DNA of 64,000 nt from Comamonas sp. lk (GTDB lineage Bacteria; Pseudomonadota; Gammaproteobacteria; Burkholderiales; Burkholderiaceae_C), in the NCBI RefSeq assembly GCF_900564145.1, contig NZ_UOOB01000001.1, forward strand, positions 3,040,754-3,104,753, in the 5' to 3' direction. Made by a program: the position numbers and the translations under genes. Numbering within the stretch: the stretch's first letter is position 1; each line of letters starts with the position of its first letter. This document shows positions 1 to 9,055 of this stretch, piece after piece. The notes below the pieces were generated by a model. The model was given only the letters and a program-made list of their open reading frames with translations, was not told where the DNA came from and did no database searches.

Positions 1-296
1 AACAAGGCGCCGGGGCCGCCTACGGCAATCGCCGTGGCCACGCCGGCAATATTGCCCGTGCCCACGGTGGCAGACAAAGCCGTCATCAGCGCCGCATAAG
101 GGGTGATGTCGCCATCGGCCGCATCGCCGGGGCGGCGGCTGCGCCAGATCATGCGAAAGCCGCGCACGATGTTGCGCAGCGGCATGAAGCCCAGGCGAAT
201 TTGCAGATAAAAGCCCGTGCCCAGTATGAGCACGATCATGGGAACGCCCCAGACAAGGTCGTTCAGAGTCTTGAATAAATGAGTCAGCCAGTCCAT
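1..296 (-). CDS. AGCS-family sodium:amino-acid (alanine) symporter, N-terminal part
   Basis: Only the first 98 codons are in the window; the gene runs off the left edge. The reading begins MDWLTHLFKTLNDLVWGVP and continues with a hydrophobic segment, then a stretch close to the AGCS hallmark, where ALMTALSATVGTGNIAGVA precedes a Gly/Ala-rich helix. AGCS proteins are inner-membrane Na+/alanine or glycine symporters with about 11 helices. The ATG at 296-294 is the only start that leaves the conserved N-terminus whole. The 263 bp between it and the next gene show no further ORF. The family call is good; the substrate is not determined. Confidence 0.8.
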   Translation of the reverse strand, partial: MDWLTHLFKTLNDLVWGVPMIVLILGTGFYLQIRLGFMPLRNIVRGFRMIWRSRRPGDAADGDITPYAALMTALSATVGTGNIAGVATAIAVGGPGAL

Positions 297-559
297 TGAA
301 AGTTCAGCGATGAGCTGCGCAACGCCGAAACGCGTTCTTGGGTTGCACAGCGAATGGCAACAGCTCCAAGAACATGTCTTTCACCCATGAGCGTGGCCCC
401 AACCGCCTCGAACGCCCGGATGTGGGCCGGCAAGACAGCCGTTTTCTGTTTGCCGGTTGGCAAAGCAGACAACTGTAAACCCGTCAGAGCCCGGCTGCGC
501 CCAATACGGCCGGATACGACTCAACACCAAGTGCCAGACTTTGATTAAAACGGTGCCGC

Positions 560-1189
560 CTACTGCGCACCGCCGCCCGATTTGCGGGGACGCAGCAGCA
601 TCTGATCGCCGCTCATCTGCACATCAAAGTGGCGCAGAAAATTTTGACCCAGCAAAGCGTCTTCCACATCCTCACCCGTATAGCCCGTGCCCACCCGCAG
701 ATTGCGCACCGTCAGGCTGGCCACTTTCACCTCATCGGCCACCACGATGCGGCCTTCGCGCTCGCCGTTGGCTGTGCGAAACCGCGCCCGTTCACCGCCC
801 TGCAAGCCGGCTTTTTCGGCCAGGGCTTCCGTCACGCTGACCGAGGACGCCCCCGTATCCACCATGAAGGTGACGCTTTGCCCGTTGATGCTGCCTTTGA
901 CCCGGAAGTGCCCGTCATGGCCGCGCTCGATGCGCACCGAGCCATCGGCTTGCACCTTGGCATGGGCAGGCTCCAGAAAAAACTGCATGGCCCAGTACAT
1001 CGCGCCCATGAGCAGCAGCCAGAACAACAAAAACCACAAGGTGCTGCGCCGGGCAACCGACTGGGGCGTGGGTTCGTTCGAGCCCGAAGGCGCAGGAGAT
1101 GGAGGCGGAGAGGCGTTCAGGCGCATAGATTGAGGCAATGAGAGCAAAGCGGGCAGCGTGGGCCGTGAGGGCAGAAATTTCACGGCCAT
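560..1189 (-). CDS. Membrane-anchored retropepsin-like aspartic protease (clan AA)
   Basis: 209 residues. A proline/serine-rich N-terminus is followed by one membrane helix (about residues 50-70, STLWFLLFWLLLMGAMYW) and then a periplasmic retropepsin fold. The catalytic Asp lies in VDTGASSVSVTEALAEKAGL (about residue 110), the single D-T-G-A of a protein that must dimerise. A later glycine-rich stretch (DALLGQNFLRHFDV) is typical of the TIGR02281-type bacterial clan AA proteases. The physiological target of this family is mostly unknown. An inner ATG at 1126 is an alternative start; neither has a clear Shine-Dalgarno sequence. It is divergent from the DsbA-like gene, 114 bp away. Confidence 0.8.
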   Translation of the reverse strand: MAVKFLPSRPTLPALLSLPQSMRLNASPPPSPAPSGSNEPTPQSVARRSTLWFLLFWLLLMGAMYWAMQFFLEPAHAKVQADGSVRIERGHDGHFRVKGSINGQSVTFMVDTGASSVSVTEALAEKAGLQGGERARFRTANGEREGRIVVADEVKVASLTVRNLRVGTGYTGEDVEDALLGQNFLRHFDVQMSGDQMLLRPRKSGGGAQ

Positions 1190-1303
1190 TTTGCCTACAT
1201 CGTGCCAAGGTCATCACAGTCACTGCAGGCATGGCTGGCGCCTGAGCCACTACATTGACGATTCATTGCAGTTTGCCAGCCCTCTAGCTCCCGATTCACT
1301 CCT

Positions 1304-2083
1304 ATGAACAACACACAGCCACTGTCCCAAGACCTGCCACCACTGGTGCTTCACTATATTTTTGATCCGCTGTGCGGCTGGTGTTACGGGGCTGCGCCCC
1401 TGGTCGACGCGGCGCGCAGCGTACCCGGCATTGCCGTGCAATGGCATGGCGGCGGCATGCTGACGGGCGAGCACACCCGCACCATCACCGCCGACTGGCG
1501 CGACTATGTGATGTCCAGCGATCAGCGCATTGCCGAAATGACGGGCCAGCCCTTTGGTGACGGCTATTTCAACGGCTTGCTCAACGATATAGGCGCACCG
1601 CTGGATTCCGAACCACCGACCACGGCCTTGCTGGCCGCAGAGGAGCTGGCCGGCAAGGGACTGGAGATGCTGCATGCCCAGCAAAAAGCCCATTACGTGG
1701 ATGGCAAGCGCATCAGCGAGGCCGCCGTGCTGCGCGCACTGGCCGAGGACATAGGCCTTGACGCTACAGATTTTGCAGCTGCCTACGCACGTCTATCGGG
1801 CACTGCAACGCAAAAACACATTGCAGAAAGCCGCCAGTGGCTGGGCATGGTGCAAGGCCAGGGCTTTCCCACTCTGGCGCTGGAATTCGATCACCCCGAG
1901 CAAGCCGGCCAGCGCGCCGTGCAGCGCATCGACATAGGCCCCTGGCTGGGCGATGTGGACGGCTGGAAGACACAGCTGACCGAGTGGGCCGAGCAAGTGG
2001 CTCAGATCCAGCAAGAGACACAGGCCGATGACGCCGCAGAACCCGGCTGCGGCCCCGACGGCTGCGAACTGCCACCGCGCTAA
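1304..2083 (+). CDS. DsbA-family (FrnE-like) thiol oxidoreductase
   Basis: 259 residues with no signal peptide, so probably cytoplasmic. The N-terminus holds a thioredoxin-type active site, DPLCGWCYGAAPLV (CGWC near residues 24-27), followed by the helical insertion of the DsbA/FrnE group. The Gly-Phe-Pro-Thr segment near residue 187 (GQGFPTLALEFD) contains the usual cis-Pro loop. The C-terminus ends in a second Cys pair, CGPDGC, which could be a redox or metal-binding tail. It lacks the 2-hydroxychromene isomerase context, so a general disulfide-handling or stress role is the safer call. An IS element sits 45 bp downstream. Confidence 0.85.
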   Translation: MNNTQPLSQDLPPLVLHYIFDPLCGWCYGAAPLVDAARSVPGIAVQWHGGGMLTGEHTRTITADWRDYVMSSDQRIAEMTGQPFGDGYFNGLLNDIGAPLDSEPPTTALLAAEELAGKGLEMLHAQQKAHYVDGKRISEAAVLRALAEDIGLDATDFAAAYARLSGTATQKHIAESRQWLGMVQGQGFPTLALEFDHPEQAGQRAVQRIDIGPWLGDVDGWKTQLTEWAEQVAQIQQETQADDAAEPGCGPDGCELPPR

Positions 2084-2146
2084 GCCATCGCAGACATCGC
2101 CTCACAAGCACCGCCTCGATGCAGACCTTGAATCGACCAGATTTTT

Positions 2147-3028
2147 TTAGATAGCTGCCAGCCTCACGGAATTACGTCTCTCAAACTCTATTGGAGACAG
2201 ACCATCAGCAGACGAATGTCTGCGAATGGGGTTGTAGAACATTTCGATGTAGCTGAATACATCGCTGTGCGCCTCTTGCCTCGTAGGATAGGTTTTTCTG
2301 CGGATGCGCTCCCGCTTAAGCAACTGAAAAAAACTTTCAGCAACTGCGTTGTCGTGACAGTTTCCTCGCCTGCTCATACTCGATTGCAGATTGTGGCTAG
2401 CAAGGAAGCGCTGCCATTCATGGCTTGTAAATTGACAGCCTTGGTCAGAGTGCACGGTCACGGTATTGCATGGTCTTCTACGCCAGAGCGCCATATGCAA
2501 TGCATCCAAGGGCAGCTGGGTATCAATGCGGCTACCTGTTGCCCAGCCAACAACTTGGCGTGAGAACAGGTCAATTACCGTTGCCAGGTACAGCCACCCC
2601 TCATGAGTGCTGATATAGGTGATATCAGTCACCCAGACTTTGTTCGGAGCATGCACGGTGAACTGCTGCGATAGTAAGTTGGGAGCCACGACTGCTGGAG
2701 CACCTCCTCGCACACGAGGGCGTCGTCCGTAGCCTCGCTGAGCCTTTAATCCCTCACAGCGCAGCAGTCTTGCTACCCGGTGCCTGCTGCAGGTCTCGCC
2801 TAAGTCACGCATGTCCAATGTCAACTTGCGGTAGCCATATACGCCACCGCTTTCTAGCCATGCCTGCTTTAGAAGGCCCAATAGACGCTGGTCATCGGCC
2901 GCACGTTGACTGAGCGGCCGAACCCTCCAAGCGTAGTAACCACTGGGGTGCAATTGCAGCACCCGGCACATGCGCACAACGCTGTAAATCAACTGGTGCT
3001 TGGCAATGAAGGCGTACTTCAGTCGCAC
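2147..3028 (-). CDS. IS3-family transposase OrfB (DDE integrase domain)
   Basis: 293 codons in the -1 frame relative to orfA, overlapping it by 10 bp. An N-terminal HTH_21-like segment is followed by the rve integrase core with all three catalytic acids: Asp in VWVTDITYIS (about residue 133), Asp in VHSDQGCQFTS (about 194) and Glu in DNAVAESFFQLLKRE (about 230). The frame can open at a GTG at 3028, but the active product is expected to be the frameshifted OrfAB protein. The ORF is intact, so the element is probably functional. Confidence 0.92.
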   Translation of the reverse strand: MRLKYAFIAKHQLIYSVVRMCRVLQLHPSGYYAWRVRPLSQRAADDQRLLGLLKQAWLESGGVYGYRKLTLDMRDLGETCSRHRVARLLRCEGLKAQRGYGRRPRVRGGAPAVVAPNLLSQQFTVHAPNKVWVTDITYISTHEGWLYLATVIDLFSRQVVGWATGSRIDTQLPLDALHMALWRRRPCNTVTVHSDQGCQFTSHEWQRFLASHNLQSSMSRRGNCHDNAVAESFFQLLKRERIRRKTYPTRQEAHSDVFSYIEMFYNPIRRHSSADGLSPIEFERRNSVRLAAI

Positions 3029-3297
3029 TGGCGAGCGAAGTACGCCGCCGCTTTTTTTAGGATGTCACGCTCCTCGGTGACCCTTTTGAGTTCTGCTTTG
3101 ATACGGCGTAATTCTTCGCTTTGACTGACTTGCTCCTGCCGCTGAGCTGCGGGGATTTGCTGCAGTCGAATCCACTTATACAGACTATGCGTGCTCACGC
3201 CTAAACGGCGTGAGACGTCGGCTGCGCTGTGGCCGTGTTCCAAGATTTGCTTGACGGCCTCAATCCTGAATTCTTCTGGGTAGCGTTGTGCGTTCAT
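3019..3297 (-). CDS. IS3-family transposase OrfA (HTH subunit)
   Basis: 92 residues. The N-terminal helix-turn-helix (AADVSRRLGVSTHSLYKWIR, about residues 25-44) recognises the element ends. The C-terminal half is a leucine-zipper-like heptad region (LRRIKAELKRVTEERDILKK) used for oligomerisation. Near the 3' end the coding strand carries a slippery run of seven A followed by G, at 3051-3058 on the complement. That is the usual site for programmed -1 frameshifting, which makes the OrfAB fusion transposase. Start ATG at 3297. Confidence 0.92.
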   Translation of the reverse strand: MNAQRYPEEFRIEAVKQILEHGHSAADVSRRLGVSTHSLYKWIRLQQIPAAQRQEQVSQSEELRRIKAELKRVTEERDILKKAAAYFARQCD

Positions 3298-3458
3298 ATG
3301 GACTCCTATTTGAACGGAAATAGGAGACTGTGAACTATCTACAAAAAGTTGGTCGATTCAACACAAGGCTGCGGCAAAAATCCGCCCCATCCCAGTAAGG
3401 CCAGCCGCGCTATCTATGACGGCTTACGCATGCAATGGAGCAAGAAACCGTCGACGCC

Positions 3459-3788
3459 TCACGCACGCGGAGCGAATGCAATCATGCCCATGCCTAGCAG
3501 ACAAACGGCCACCCCGGCCATATCCCAGCCCGTAGGCTTGATGCCATCGACCAGCCACAGCCACACCAGGGCCACACTCACATACACGCCGCCGTAAGCT
3601 GCATAGACGCGGCCGGCAGCTGCCGGGTGCAGGCTTAGCAGCCAGACAAAAGCCACCAGGCTGGCTGCCGCAGGCAGCAGCAGCCAGGCACTGCCGCCCT
3701 GCTTGAGCCAGAGCCAGGGCAGATAACAGCCCACGATCTCGGCCACGGCGGTAAGAGCAAAAAGCAGCAGGGTTTTAACTTCAGTCAC
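3459..3788 (-). CDS. YnfA/UPF0060-family small membrane protein
   Basis: 109 residues with four predicted membrane helices and almost no loops, the full usual length of the UPF0060 (YnfA) family. Family-typical segments are [16 protein letters not shown] near the N-terminus and [12 protein letters not shown] in the third helix. YnfA proteins resemble small multidrug transporters in size and topology. Some members have been reported to contribute to efflux, but the physiological substrate is not settled. Transcription runs toward the IS element, whose end lies 98 bp downstream. Confidence 0.9.
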   Translation of the reverse strand: MTEVKTLLLFALTAVAEIVGCYLPWLWLKQGGSAWLLLPAAASLVAFVWLLSLHPAAAGRVYAAYGGVYVSVALVWLWLVDGIKPTGWDMAGVAVCLLGMGMIAFAPRA

Positions 3789-3871
3789 AGATCGGCAGGA
3801 TTCGCATTACAGGGGCAGGTATTGTGCCTGCGCTGCGCCAGGCACGCGGCCCCAGGTCACTATCGATTCAG

Positions 3872-6331
3872 TCAAGCCACCGACTCGGTGCCCGGTGCCT
3901 GCGCTACAGACATCGCCGGCCCACCCGCCACAACATCGGCGGCCGTATGCATGCAGGTCTTGAGGGACCCATGGGCACGTGCATTGCACACCAGCTCTTC
4001 AAACGCAGCTACGGCCACTGGCGGGCTCATCAGATAACCTTGCCAGGCATGGCAGTTGATATCGGCCAGAAAACGGCATTGCTCCTGGGTTTCCACGCCT
4101 TCGGCAATCACGTGCAGACCCAGACTTGCGGCCAGCGCCACAATCGTGCGGGCGATCGAGGCATCGTTGGGGTTGCTCAGCACATCGTGCACAAAACTGC
4201 GGTCGATCTTCAGCTGGTCCAGTGGAAGGCGCTTCAAATACGATAGCGACGAATAGCCGGTGCCAAAGTCATCCAGCGAAAAGCCTATGCCGTGGGATTT
4301 GAGCCTGACCATTTTTGCCACCGTGTCGTCCACATCGGTGAGCAGCAGCCCTTCCGTCAGTTCCAGCTTGAGCAGCCTGGGGTCCGCGCCGTGCTCGGCC
4401 AATGCAGTCAGCACGCGCTGCACAAAATCTCGCTGGTGAAACTGTTTGGGGCTGACATTGACGGCCAGCGTCATCTGGGCAAAAGCGGGCTGGCGAGCCC
4501 AGGCTGCAAGTTGCTGGCAGGCCTTGCGCAGCACCCAGTCGCCCAGGGTCAAAATAAAGCCGGTTTCTTCCGCCAGCGGCACAAACTCGCCGGGAGAAAC
4601 ATAGCCGCGCTGCACATGCTTCCAGCGCAGCAGGGCTTCGGCCCCCACCACCTGGCCGCTCTCGACCTGGGGTTGATAGAAGAGCTCGAACTGCTGCTGC
4701 TCCAGCCCTTCGCGCATGTCCTGCTCCAGCGAACGGCGCAGCTGCAAGGCTGTCTGCAGCTGGGGGTCGAAGAACTGCACCATATTGCGGCCCAGGCCCT
4801 TGGCCTGGTACATGGCCATCTCGGCGCGGCGCAGCACCTCGCTCGCATTCAAGGCCTTGCCGCCAAACTGGCTGATCCCCATGCTGACCGTGACATGGTG
4901 CTGCACGCCATCCACCCTGAGGGGAACGCGCAGCCTCTCCATCAGGTGCTGGGCATGCGACTCCAGACGCGAAGCCGCGGCCACGGGGTCATCGCCCAGA
5001 TCATCCAGAATCACCACAAAGTCATCACCGCGCTGGCGCGCCACCGTGGCGCCGGCGGGAACACCGGCCTGCAGCCGCTCGCCCAGCCTGCGCAGCACGG
5101 CATCGCCATGCGCCTGGCCGAAGTTCTCGTTGAAGCTCTTGAGGTTGTCTACATCCAGCACCAGAGCACCGCCAAAGCCGTTGCGGCGCTGCACGGCCAC
5201 CAGGGCATGCTGCATGCGATCTTCCAGCAAGCGGCGATTGGGCAAGCCGGTCACGGGGTCGTAAAACACCAGTTGTTTGACTTCCTGCTCGGCGGCCTTG
5301 CGCTGGCTTTGGTCCTGCAAGACCATCAAACAGCCTTCATCAAGCAAAACGCCGCTCAAGGCCACAGCCCGGCGCTGCCCATCATTGCCCAGCAATAACA
5401 CCTCCTGCGTGGCCACATGGCAAACCGCCGGTTCGGCGCTGACATTCAGGGCCGCCCTGGCCTTGCCGGTGGCATTCTTCCAGCGCTGACGTATGCGCTC
5501 GCGCGCTGCTTCGTTGTCAAACATGCGCTGCCACCACTGGTCGCTGCTGGCGTCGGGCTGACTGGCATTGCCGGCCAGGCGCAAAAATTCCTCGTTCCAG
5601 TAAACCAGCCGGCCATCATGCGCTTCCATTACCAGGCCCACGGGTAGGCGCTGCATAAGGCGACGCAGCTGCCGGTGGCCTTGCTGCTCCAACTGCTGCA
5701 ATCGCTTGCGCTCGCTGATGTCCTGCACCCAGGCCAGGATCTGGCGCGGCTGCTGCAGGCCGATCAGCGAGATATTCACTTCCACCCAGACCTGACTGCC
5801 GTCCTTGCACTCCAATGCATGCTCGCCCCGAATGTCGCGCATCTCGCCAGCTATCAAGGCCTTGAGCAAGCGAGCAAAGTCGCCACGCTCCTGAGGCATG
5901 CACAGGTCCAGAACACTGCGCTGCAGCAACTCATCAGCGGCATAACCGGTCAGCGAGCAATAGCGTTGATTGACGCTCAGCACCTGCAAACTGATGCTGT
6001 CGACCTGCACCACGCCCAGCGCCGCCTGTTCGCACAGGTCCTGAAAGCGGGCATCGCTGTCGCGCATGGCACGGGTATTGCGCCTGAGCCTGGCATGCCA
6101 GGGCTCGCGCCGCTGCAACCATAGTGCCGTCAAAGCCGCAGCCAGCAAGCTGGCCAACGCTCCCAGCAACCAAACGCCCCAGGGCAAAAGCCGCAGATGG
6201 GCACTGCTCCCAATGGCACGAAAAACCACCCAGCTGCCAGCCGTGCTGATACCCATGCCGACCAGCAGCACGACCCAAGCGGGCCAGGGCAAGCGCGGCA
6301 TCAACGACGGGTTGGAATCCAAAGAAGGCAT
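3872..6331 (-). CDS. PAS-PAS-GGDEF-EAL cyclic-di-GMP signalling protein (degenerate GGDEF)
   Basis: About 819 residues. Two N-terminal membrane helices (about residues 15-70) are followed by two PAS/PAC sensory domains (about 90-210 and 215-335), a GGDEF domain (about 345-510) and a C-terminal EAL domain (about 520-770). The GGDEF signature is altered to RGDDF (in VARQRGDDFVVI) with no RxxD inhibitory site, so cyclase activity is doubtful. The EAL domain keeps its catalytic set: EALLRWKH, NVSPKQF, LELTEG, DDFGTGYSSL, KIDRSF and AEGVE. The protein is therefore probably a phosphodiesterase. The frame stays open to 6496. I prefer the ATG at 6331, just before the first helix, but no start has a good Shine-Dalgarno sequence. 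It stands alone in its transcription unit. Confidence 0.88.
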   Translation of the reverse strand: MPSLDSNPSLMPRLPWPAWVVLLVGMGISTAGSWVVFRAIGSSAHLRLLPWGVWLLGALASLLAAALTALWLQRREPWHARLRRNTRAMRDSDARFQDLCEQAALGVVQVDSISLQVLSVNQRYCSLTGYAADELLQRSVLDLCMPQERGDFARLLKALIAGEMRDIRGEHALECKDGSQVWVEVNISLIGLQQPRQILAWVQDISERKRLQQLEQQGHRQLRRLMQRLPVGLVMEAHDGRLVYWNEEFLRLAGNASQPDASSDQWWQRMFDNEAARERIRQRWKNATGKARAALNVSAEPAVCHVATQEVLLLGNDGQRRAVALSGVLLDEGCLMVLQDQSQRKAAEQEVKQLVFYDPVTGLPNRRLLEDRMQHALVAVQRRNGFGGALVLDVDNLKSFNENFGQAHGDAVLRRLGERLQAGVPAGATVARQRGDDFVVILDDLGDDPVAAASRLESHAQHLMERLRVPLRVDGVQHHVTVSMGISQFGGKALNASEVLRRAEMAMYQAKGLGRNMVQFFDPQLQTALQLRRSLEQDMREGLEQQQFELFYQPQVESGQVVGAEALLRWKHVQRGYVSPGEFVPLAEETGFILTLGDWVLRKACQQLAAWARQPAFAQMTLAVNVSPKQFHQRDFVQRVLTALAEHGADPRLLKLELTEGLLLTDVDDTVAKMVRLKSHGIGFSLDDFGTGYSSLSYLKRLPLDQLKIDRSFVHDVLSNPNDASIARTIVALAASLGLHVIAEGVETQEQCRFLADINCHAWQGYLMSPPVAVAAFEELVCNARAHGSLKTCMHTAADVVAGGPAMSVAQAPGTESVA

Positions 6332-6734
6332 GGAAGGTGAGCAGAAACTGGAATGCCGAAACAAATGCAGGCCACCGGGGGCAATCCGCCGTCGCACCGG
6401 CCCGTCAGTCATTCCACATTTTGTAGGATAAAACCCACGGAAAACAGCGACTGAAGCCATGAGGATCTGGCGCATGACCGAGGTCCAGCCAGACATCGCA
6501 CAAGCAAAACCGACACGGCCGTATGCGCTACCTCATTGCCGACAGACGCACAAGCATCGGACAAAGGCACAAAAGTGGCATGACAAAGGTCAATTTTTGT
6601 CAAACAAATAGATGGTTTAGCGCTGATTCATGAATAAGTTGGTTTTTGTTTGTTTTACACAACAAAAAATGCTTTATCTCGGCATGCAGACCCCTTGGGT
6701 GACCTGATTTATCCGCCCTGCTCACAATGCCAAC

Positions 6735-7235
6735 ATGCCTGCACGCAAAACCTTGCTCATCGTCTATCACTCGCTTACCGGCGGCACCCTGCAGATGGCG
6801 CAGGCGGCGCGTGCCGGTGCCGAGCAGGAAGACGGCGTTGCCGTGCGCATGCTGCGCGCCCCCGAAGCGGGCCCTGCCGAAATGCTGGCGGCCGACGGCT
6901 ACCTGTTTGCCACGCCCGAAAATCTGGCAGCCGTCAGCGGTCTGATGAAGGACTTTTTTGACCGCAGCTATTACGGCGCCCTGGATCGCATACAAGGCCG
7001 ACCATATGCCAGCCTGATCTGCGCCGGCAGCGACGGCCACAATGCCGCCAGACAGATCGAGCGCATTGCCACCGGCTGGCGGCTCAAGCCCGTGGCCGAG
7101 CCGCTGATCATCTGCACTCACGCGCAAACGCCCGAGGCCATACTGGCCCCCAAACAGATTTCTGCCGCCGATCTGCAACTCTGCCAGGAGCTGGGCCAGG
7201 CTTTTGCCACAGGTCTGGTCTTGGGAGTGTTCTGA
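6735..7235 (+). CDS. Flavodoxin-like / NAD(P)H-dependent FMN-reductase family protein
   Basis: 166 residues. The N-terminus, LLIVYHSLTGGTLQMAQAA, is a flavodoxin phosphate-binding loop (residues about 6-24). The later segments DGYLFATPENLAAVSG and FDRSYYGALD match the FMN-contacting loops of the WrbA/flavodoxin-fold family. It has no signal peptide, so a cytoplasmic flavoprotein is expected, but the electron partner cannot be told from the sequence. It is divergent from the GGDEF-EAL gene and followed by 184 bp without a gene. Confidence 0.75.
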   Translation: MPARKTLLIVYHSLTGGTLQMAQAARAGAEQEDGVAVRMLRAPEAGPAEMLAADGYLFATPENLAAVSGLMKDFFDRSYYGALDRIQGRPYASLICAGSDGHNAARQIERIATGWRLKPVAEPLIICTHAQTPEAILAPKQISAADLQLCQELGQAFATGLVLGVF

Positions 7236-7419
7236 CCCTGGTATTAACTTCATAGCGCAAACCGTATGATGAATATCGGCTCAAGGCAGTTCTGAATCGA
7301 AAGCCATCGCCTGTGCAAACAAATCGGCTACTCTCAGCCGCACCAGATTTTGTATATGCAAGATACGGGCCAGCTGGCCTGCTATCTATCCAGACTGATG
7401 CGCCGGATCTCGAAGCCAC

Positions 7420-8901
7420 TCATCCATCCAAAGCCCCATAGGGCACAAAGCCGCTTTCGTTTTCGTTGACACGCAGCGGCTTGCCCACGAACGGAAAGGC
7501 ACGCTGCGGACAGGCGCTGCGCTCGCACACCTTGCAACCCATGCCTATGGGCGTGGCCGCCTCCAGATTGCGCAGATCAAGCCCCTTGGAATACACCAAC
7601 CGCGCGGCATGCTGCAAATCGCAGCCCAGGCCTATGGAGAAGGTCTTGCCCGGCGCCCCCCATCCCTGGCCCGGGTGGGTGATGGTGCGGGCAATCCACA
7701 GATACACCCGCCCGTCGGGCATGGACGCGAGCTGCGGCACGATGCGCCCCGGCTGGGTGAAGGCCTCGTACACCCCCCACAGCGGGCAGGTTCCGCCCGT
7801 CTTGGAAAAATGAAAATGCGTGGCAGACTGGCGCTTGCTGATGTTGCCCGCACGATCCACCCGGATAAAAAAGAAAGGCACGCCAGGCGCCTGCGCCCGC
7901 TGCAAGGTGGACAGGCGGTGGCACACGGTTTCAAACCCCACGTCAAAACGCCGGGCCAGCAGATCGATGTCGTACTGCAGACTCTCGGCGGCCTGCAGAA
8001 ACACGCCATAAGGCAGGATGAATGCACCGGCCACATAGTTGGCCAGGCCCATGCGTGCCAGGCGGCGCGTGGCTTCATCCTGTGCCGACATGGGCCAGAG
8101 CGTCGATTGCAACTGCTCTTCAATCAAGCTCTCGAACTCCAGCAGCGCCAGCTGGGTCGCCAGCTGAAACGCCTGCTGGGCCGGGCTAAGTTGGGGGCCC
8201 ACATAAAGCGTGCGCGTGGCGGCATCAAAGCGGCGGTGGCTGTGCTGACCGGCGCTCGCATCGCTGCCGCGCTGCAGTTGCACCCGGTGCCGCAGCTGCA
8301 GCCGGTTTTGCAGCCATTCCTGCAGGCTGACGCCTGACACGGCACTGTCTTGCCTGGCTTGCTGGGCCAGGGTTTCGGCTGCGCGGTCCAGCGCATCAAA
8401 GTAGTTGCGGTGGGCAAACACAAAATCGCGCACGGCTTCAAAAGGCATTTGTCGCACGGGCTCGGCCAGCAGCGGCTTGCTGCCGTCTTCAAGCTCGGAG
8501 CGCCCGTCGCCCAGGCGCGCGGTCAGCGCCTCCAGCCGCTGGGCATCGGCCAGCTGGCGCTGGTGCATGGCCAGCAATGCCTGGGCCAGATGCGGCAGCT
8601 TGGCCGCCACCTCACGCAGCTCGGGCAAAGGCACGGTCGCTTCGGGCTGGGGCATGGCGGCCAGCGCATCGCGCAGCTGGGCCAGCAGGCGCGCCTCCTG
8701 GTCTTCCGAGAACTGCTGGATATCCACTCCCAGCACCTTGTGGATCTTGAGCAGCACCGGCACCGTGAGCGGACGCTGATCCTGCTCGATCTGGTTCAGA
8801 TAGCTGGGCGAAAGTTCCAGCGCCTGGGCCAACGCAGCCTGTGTCATGCCACGCTCTGCACGCAGGCTGCGCAGGCGCACGCCCATGAATGTCTTGGCCA
8901 T
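7420..8901 (-). CDS. XRE/ICFMH-type short-chain fatty acyl regulator (RamB/PrpR-like) of methylcitrate genes
   Basis: About 493 residues. An N-terminal cro/C1 helix-turn-helix (about 8-62, [20 protein letters not shown]) is followed by an IrrE/M78-like middle region and a C-terminal DUF2083 domain. That domain keeps a cysteine set ([26 protein letters not shown]) like the one that holds a 4Fe-4S cluster in Mycobacterium PrpR. Relatives (RamB, Mycobacterium PrpR) control acetate or propionate genes and sense acyl-CoA. The gene is divergent from prpC, and three TTCGCAA-type repeats lie between them. AGGAGG lies 1 bp before the ATG at 8904 and 4 bp before the one at 8901; I chose 8901. This is not the sigma-54 PrpR of enterobacteria. 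Confidence 0.88.
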   Translation of the reverse strand: MAKTFMGVRLRSLRAERGMTQAALAQALELSPSYLNQIEQDQRPLTVPVLLKIHKVLGVDIQQFSEDQEARLLAQLRDALAAMPQPEATVPLPELREVAAKLPHLAQALLAMHQRQLADAQRLEALTARLGDGRSELEDGSKPLLAEPVRQMPFEAVRDFVFAHRNYFDALDRAAETLAQQARQDSAVSGVSLQEWLQNRLQLRHRVQLQRGSDASAGQHSHRRFDAATRTLYVGPQLSPAQQAFQLATQLALLEFESLIEEQLQSTLWPMSAQDEATRRLARMGLANYVAGAFILPYGVFLQAAESLQYDIDLLARRFDVGFETVCHRLSTLQRAQAPGVPFFFIRVDRAGNISKRQSATHFHFSKTGGTCPLWGVYEAFTQPGRIVPQLASMPDGRVYLWIARTITHPGQGWGAPGKTFSIGLGCDLQHAARLVYSKGLDLRNLEAATPIGMGCKVCERSACPQRAFPFVGKPLRVNENESGFVPYGALDG

Positions 8902-8917
8902 CATGCCTCCTGAAAAA

Positions 8918-9008
8918 TTCGCAAACTTTGCAAATCATGGATTTTTCATTCGCAAGATTTTGCCAATTCAGCTCTATCTCTGCGCCATGTGTTTGCGTAG
9001 ATTGCGAA
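8918..9008. promoter_or_regulatory. Three RamB/PrpR-like boxes between the regulator and prpC
   Basis: Three related imperfect dyads of the form TTYGCAA-N3/4-TTTGC lie in the 154-bp divergent intergenic region: TTCGCAAACTTTGCAAA at 8918-8934, TTCGCAAGATTTTGCCAA at 8949-8966, and TTTGCGTAGATTGCGAA at 8992-9008. Their AAACTTTGCAAA-like core resembles the published RamB consensus. Placement upstream of both genes suggests control of prpC together with autoregulation. The repeats are seen directly; binding is inferred. Confidence 0.6.
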
Positions 9009-9055
9009 GTATGGCAGACAGGACTGCCTCCCATCCATCTTCAAGGAGACCCCGC

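Larger units (their letters stand above)
2129..3360 (-). mobile_element. IS3-family insertion sequence, complete (orfAB, inverted repeats)
   Basis: A 1232-bp element with terminal inverted repeats: TGAATCGACCA at 2129-2139 and its complement TGGTCGATTCA at 3350-3360, followed inward by A/T runs at both ends. It carries overlapping orfA and orfB on the minus strand. The termini are the TG...CA of IS3 elements. No 3- or 4-bp target duplication is visible: the flanks are ACCT at 2125-2128 and ACAC at 3361-3364. That fits either an old insertion or a rearrangement at the element. Confidence 0.92.

Noticed and set aside
4292..5398. 368-codon + strand frame within the GGDEF-EAL gene
   Set aside because: It is a shadow of the conserved minus-strand GGDEF and EAL domains, with Gln/His/Leu-rich composition and no family features.
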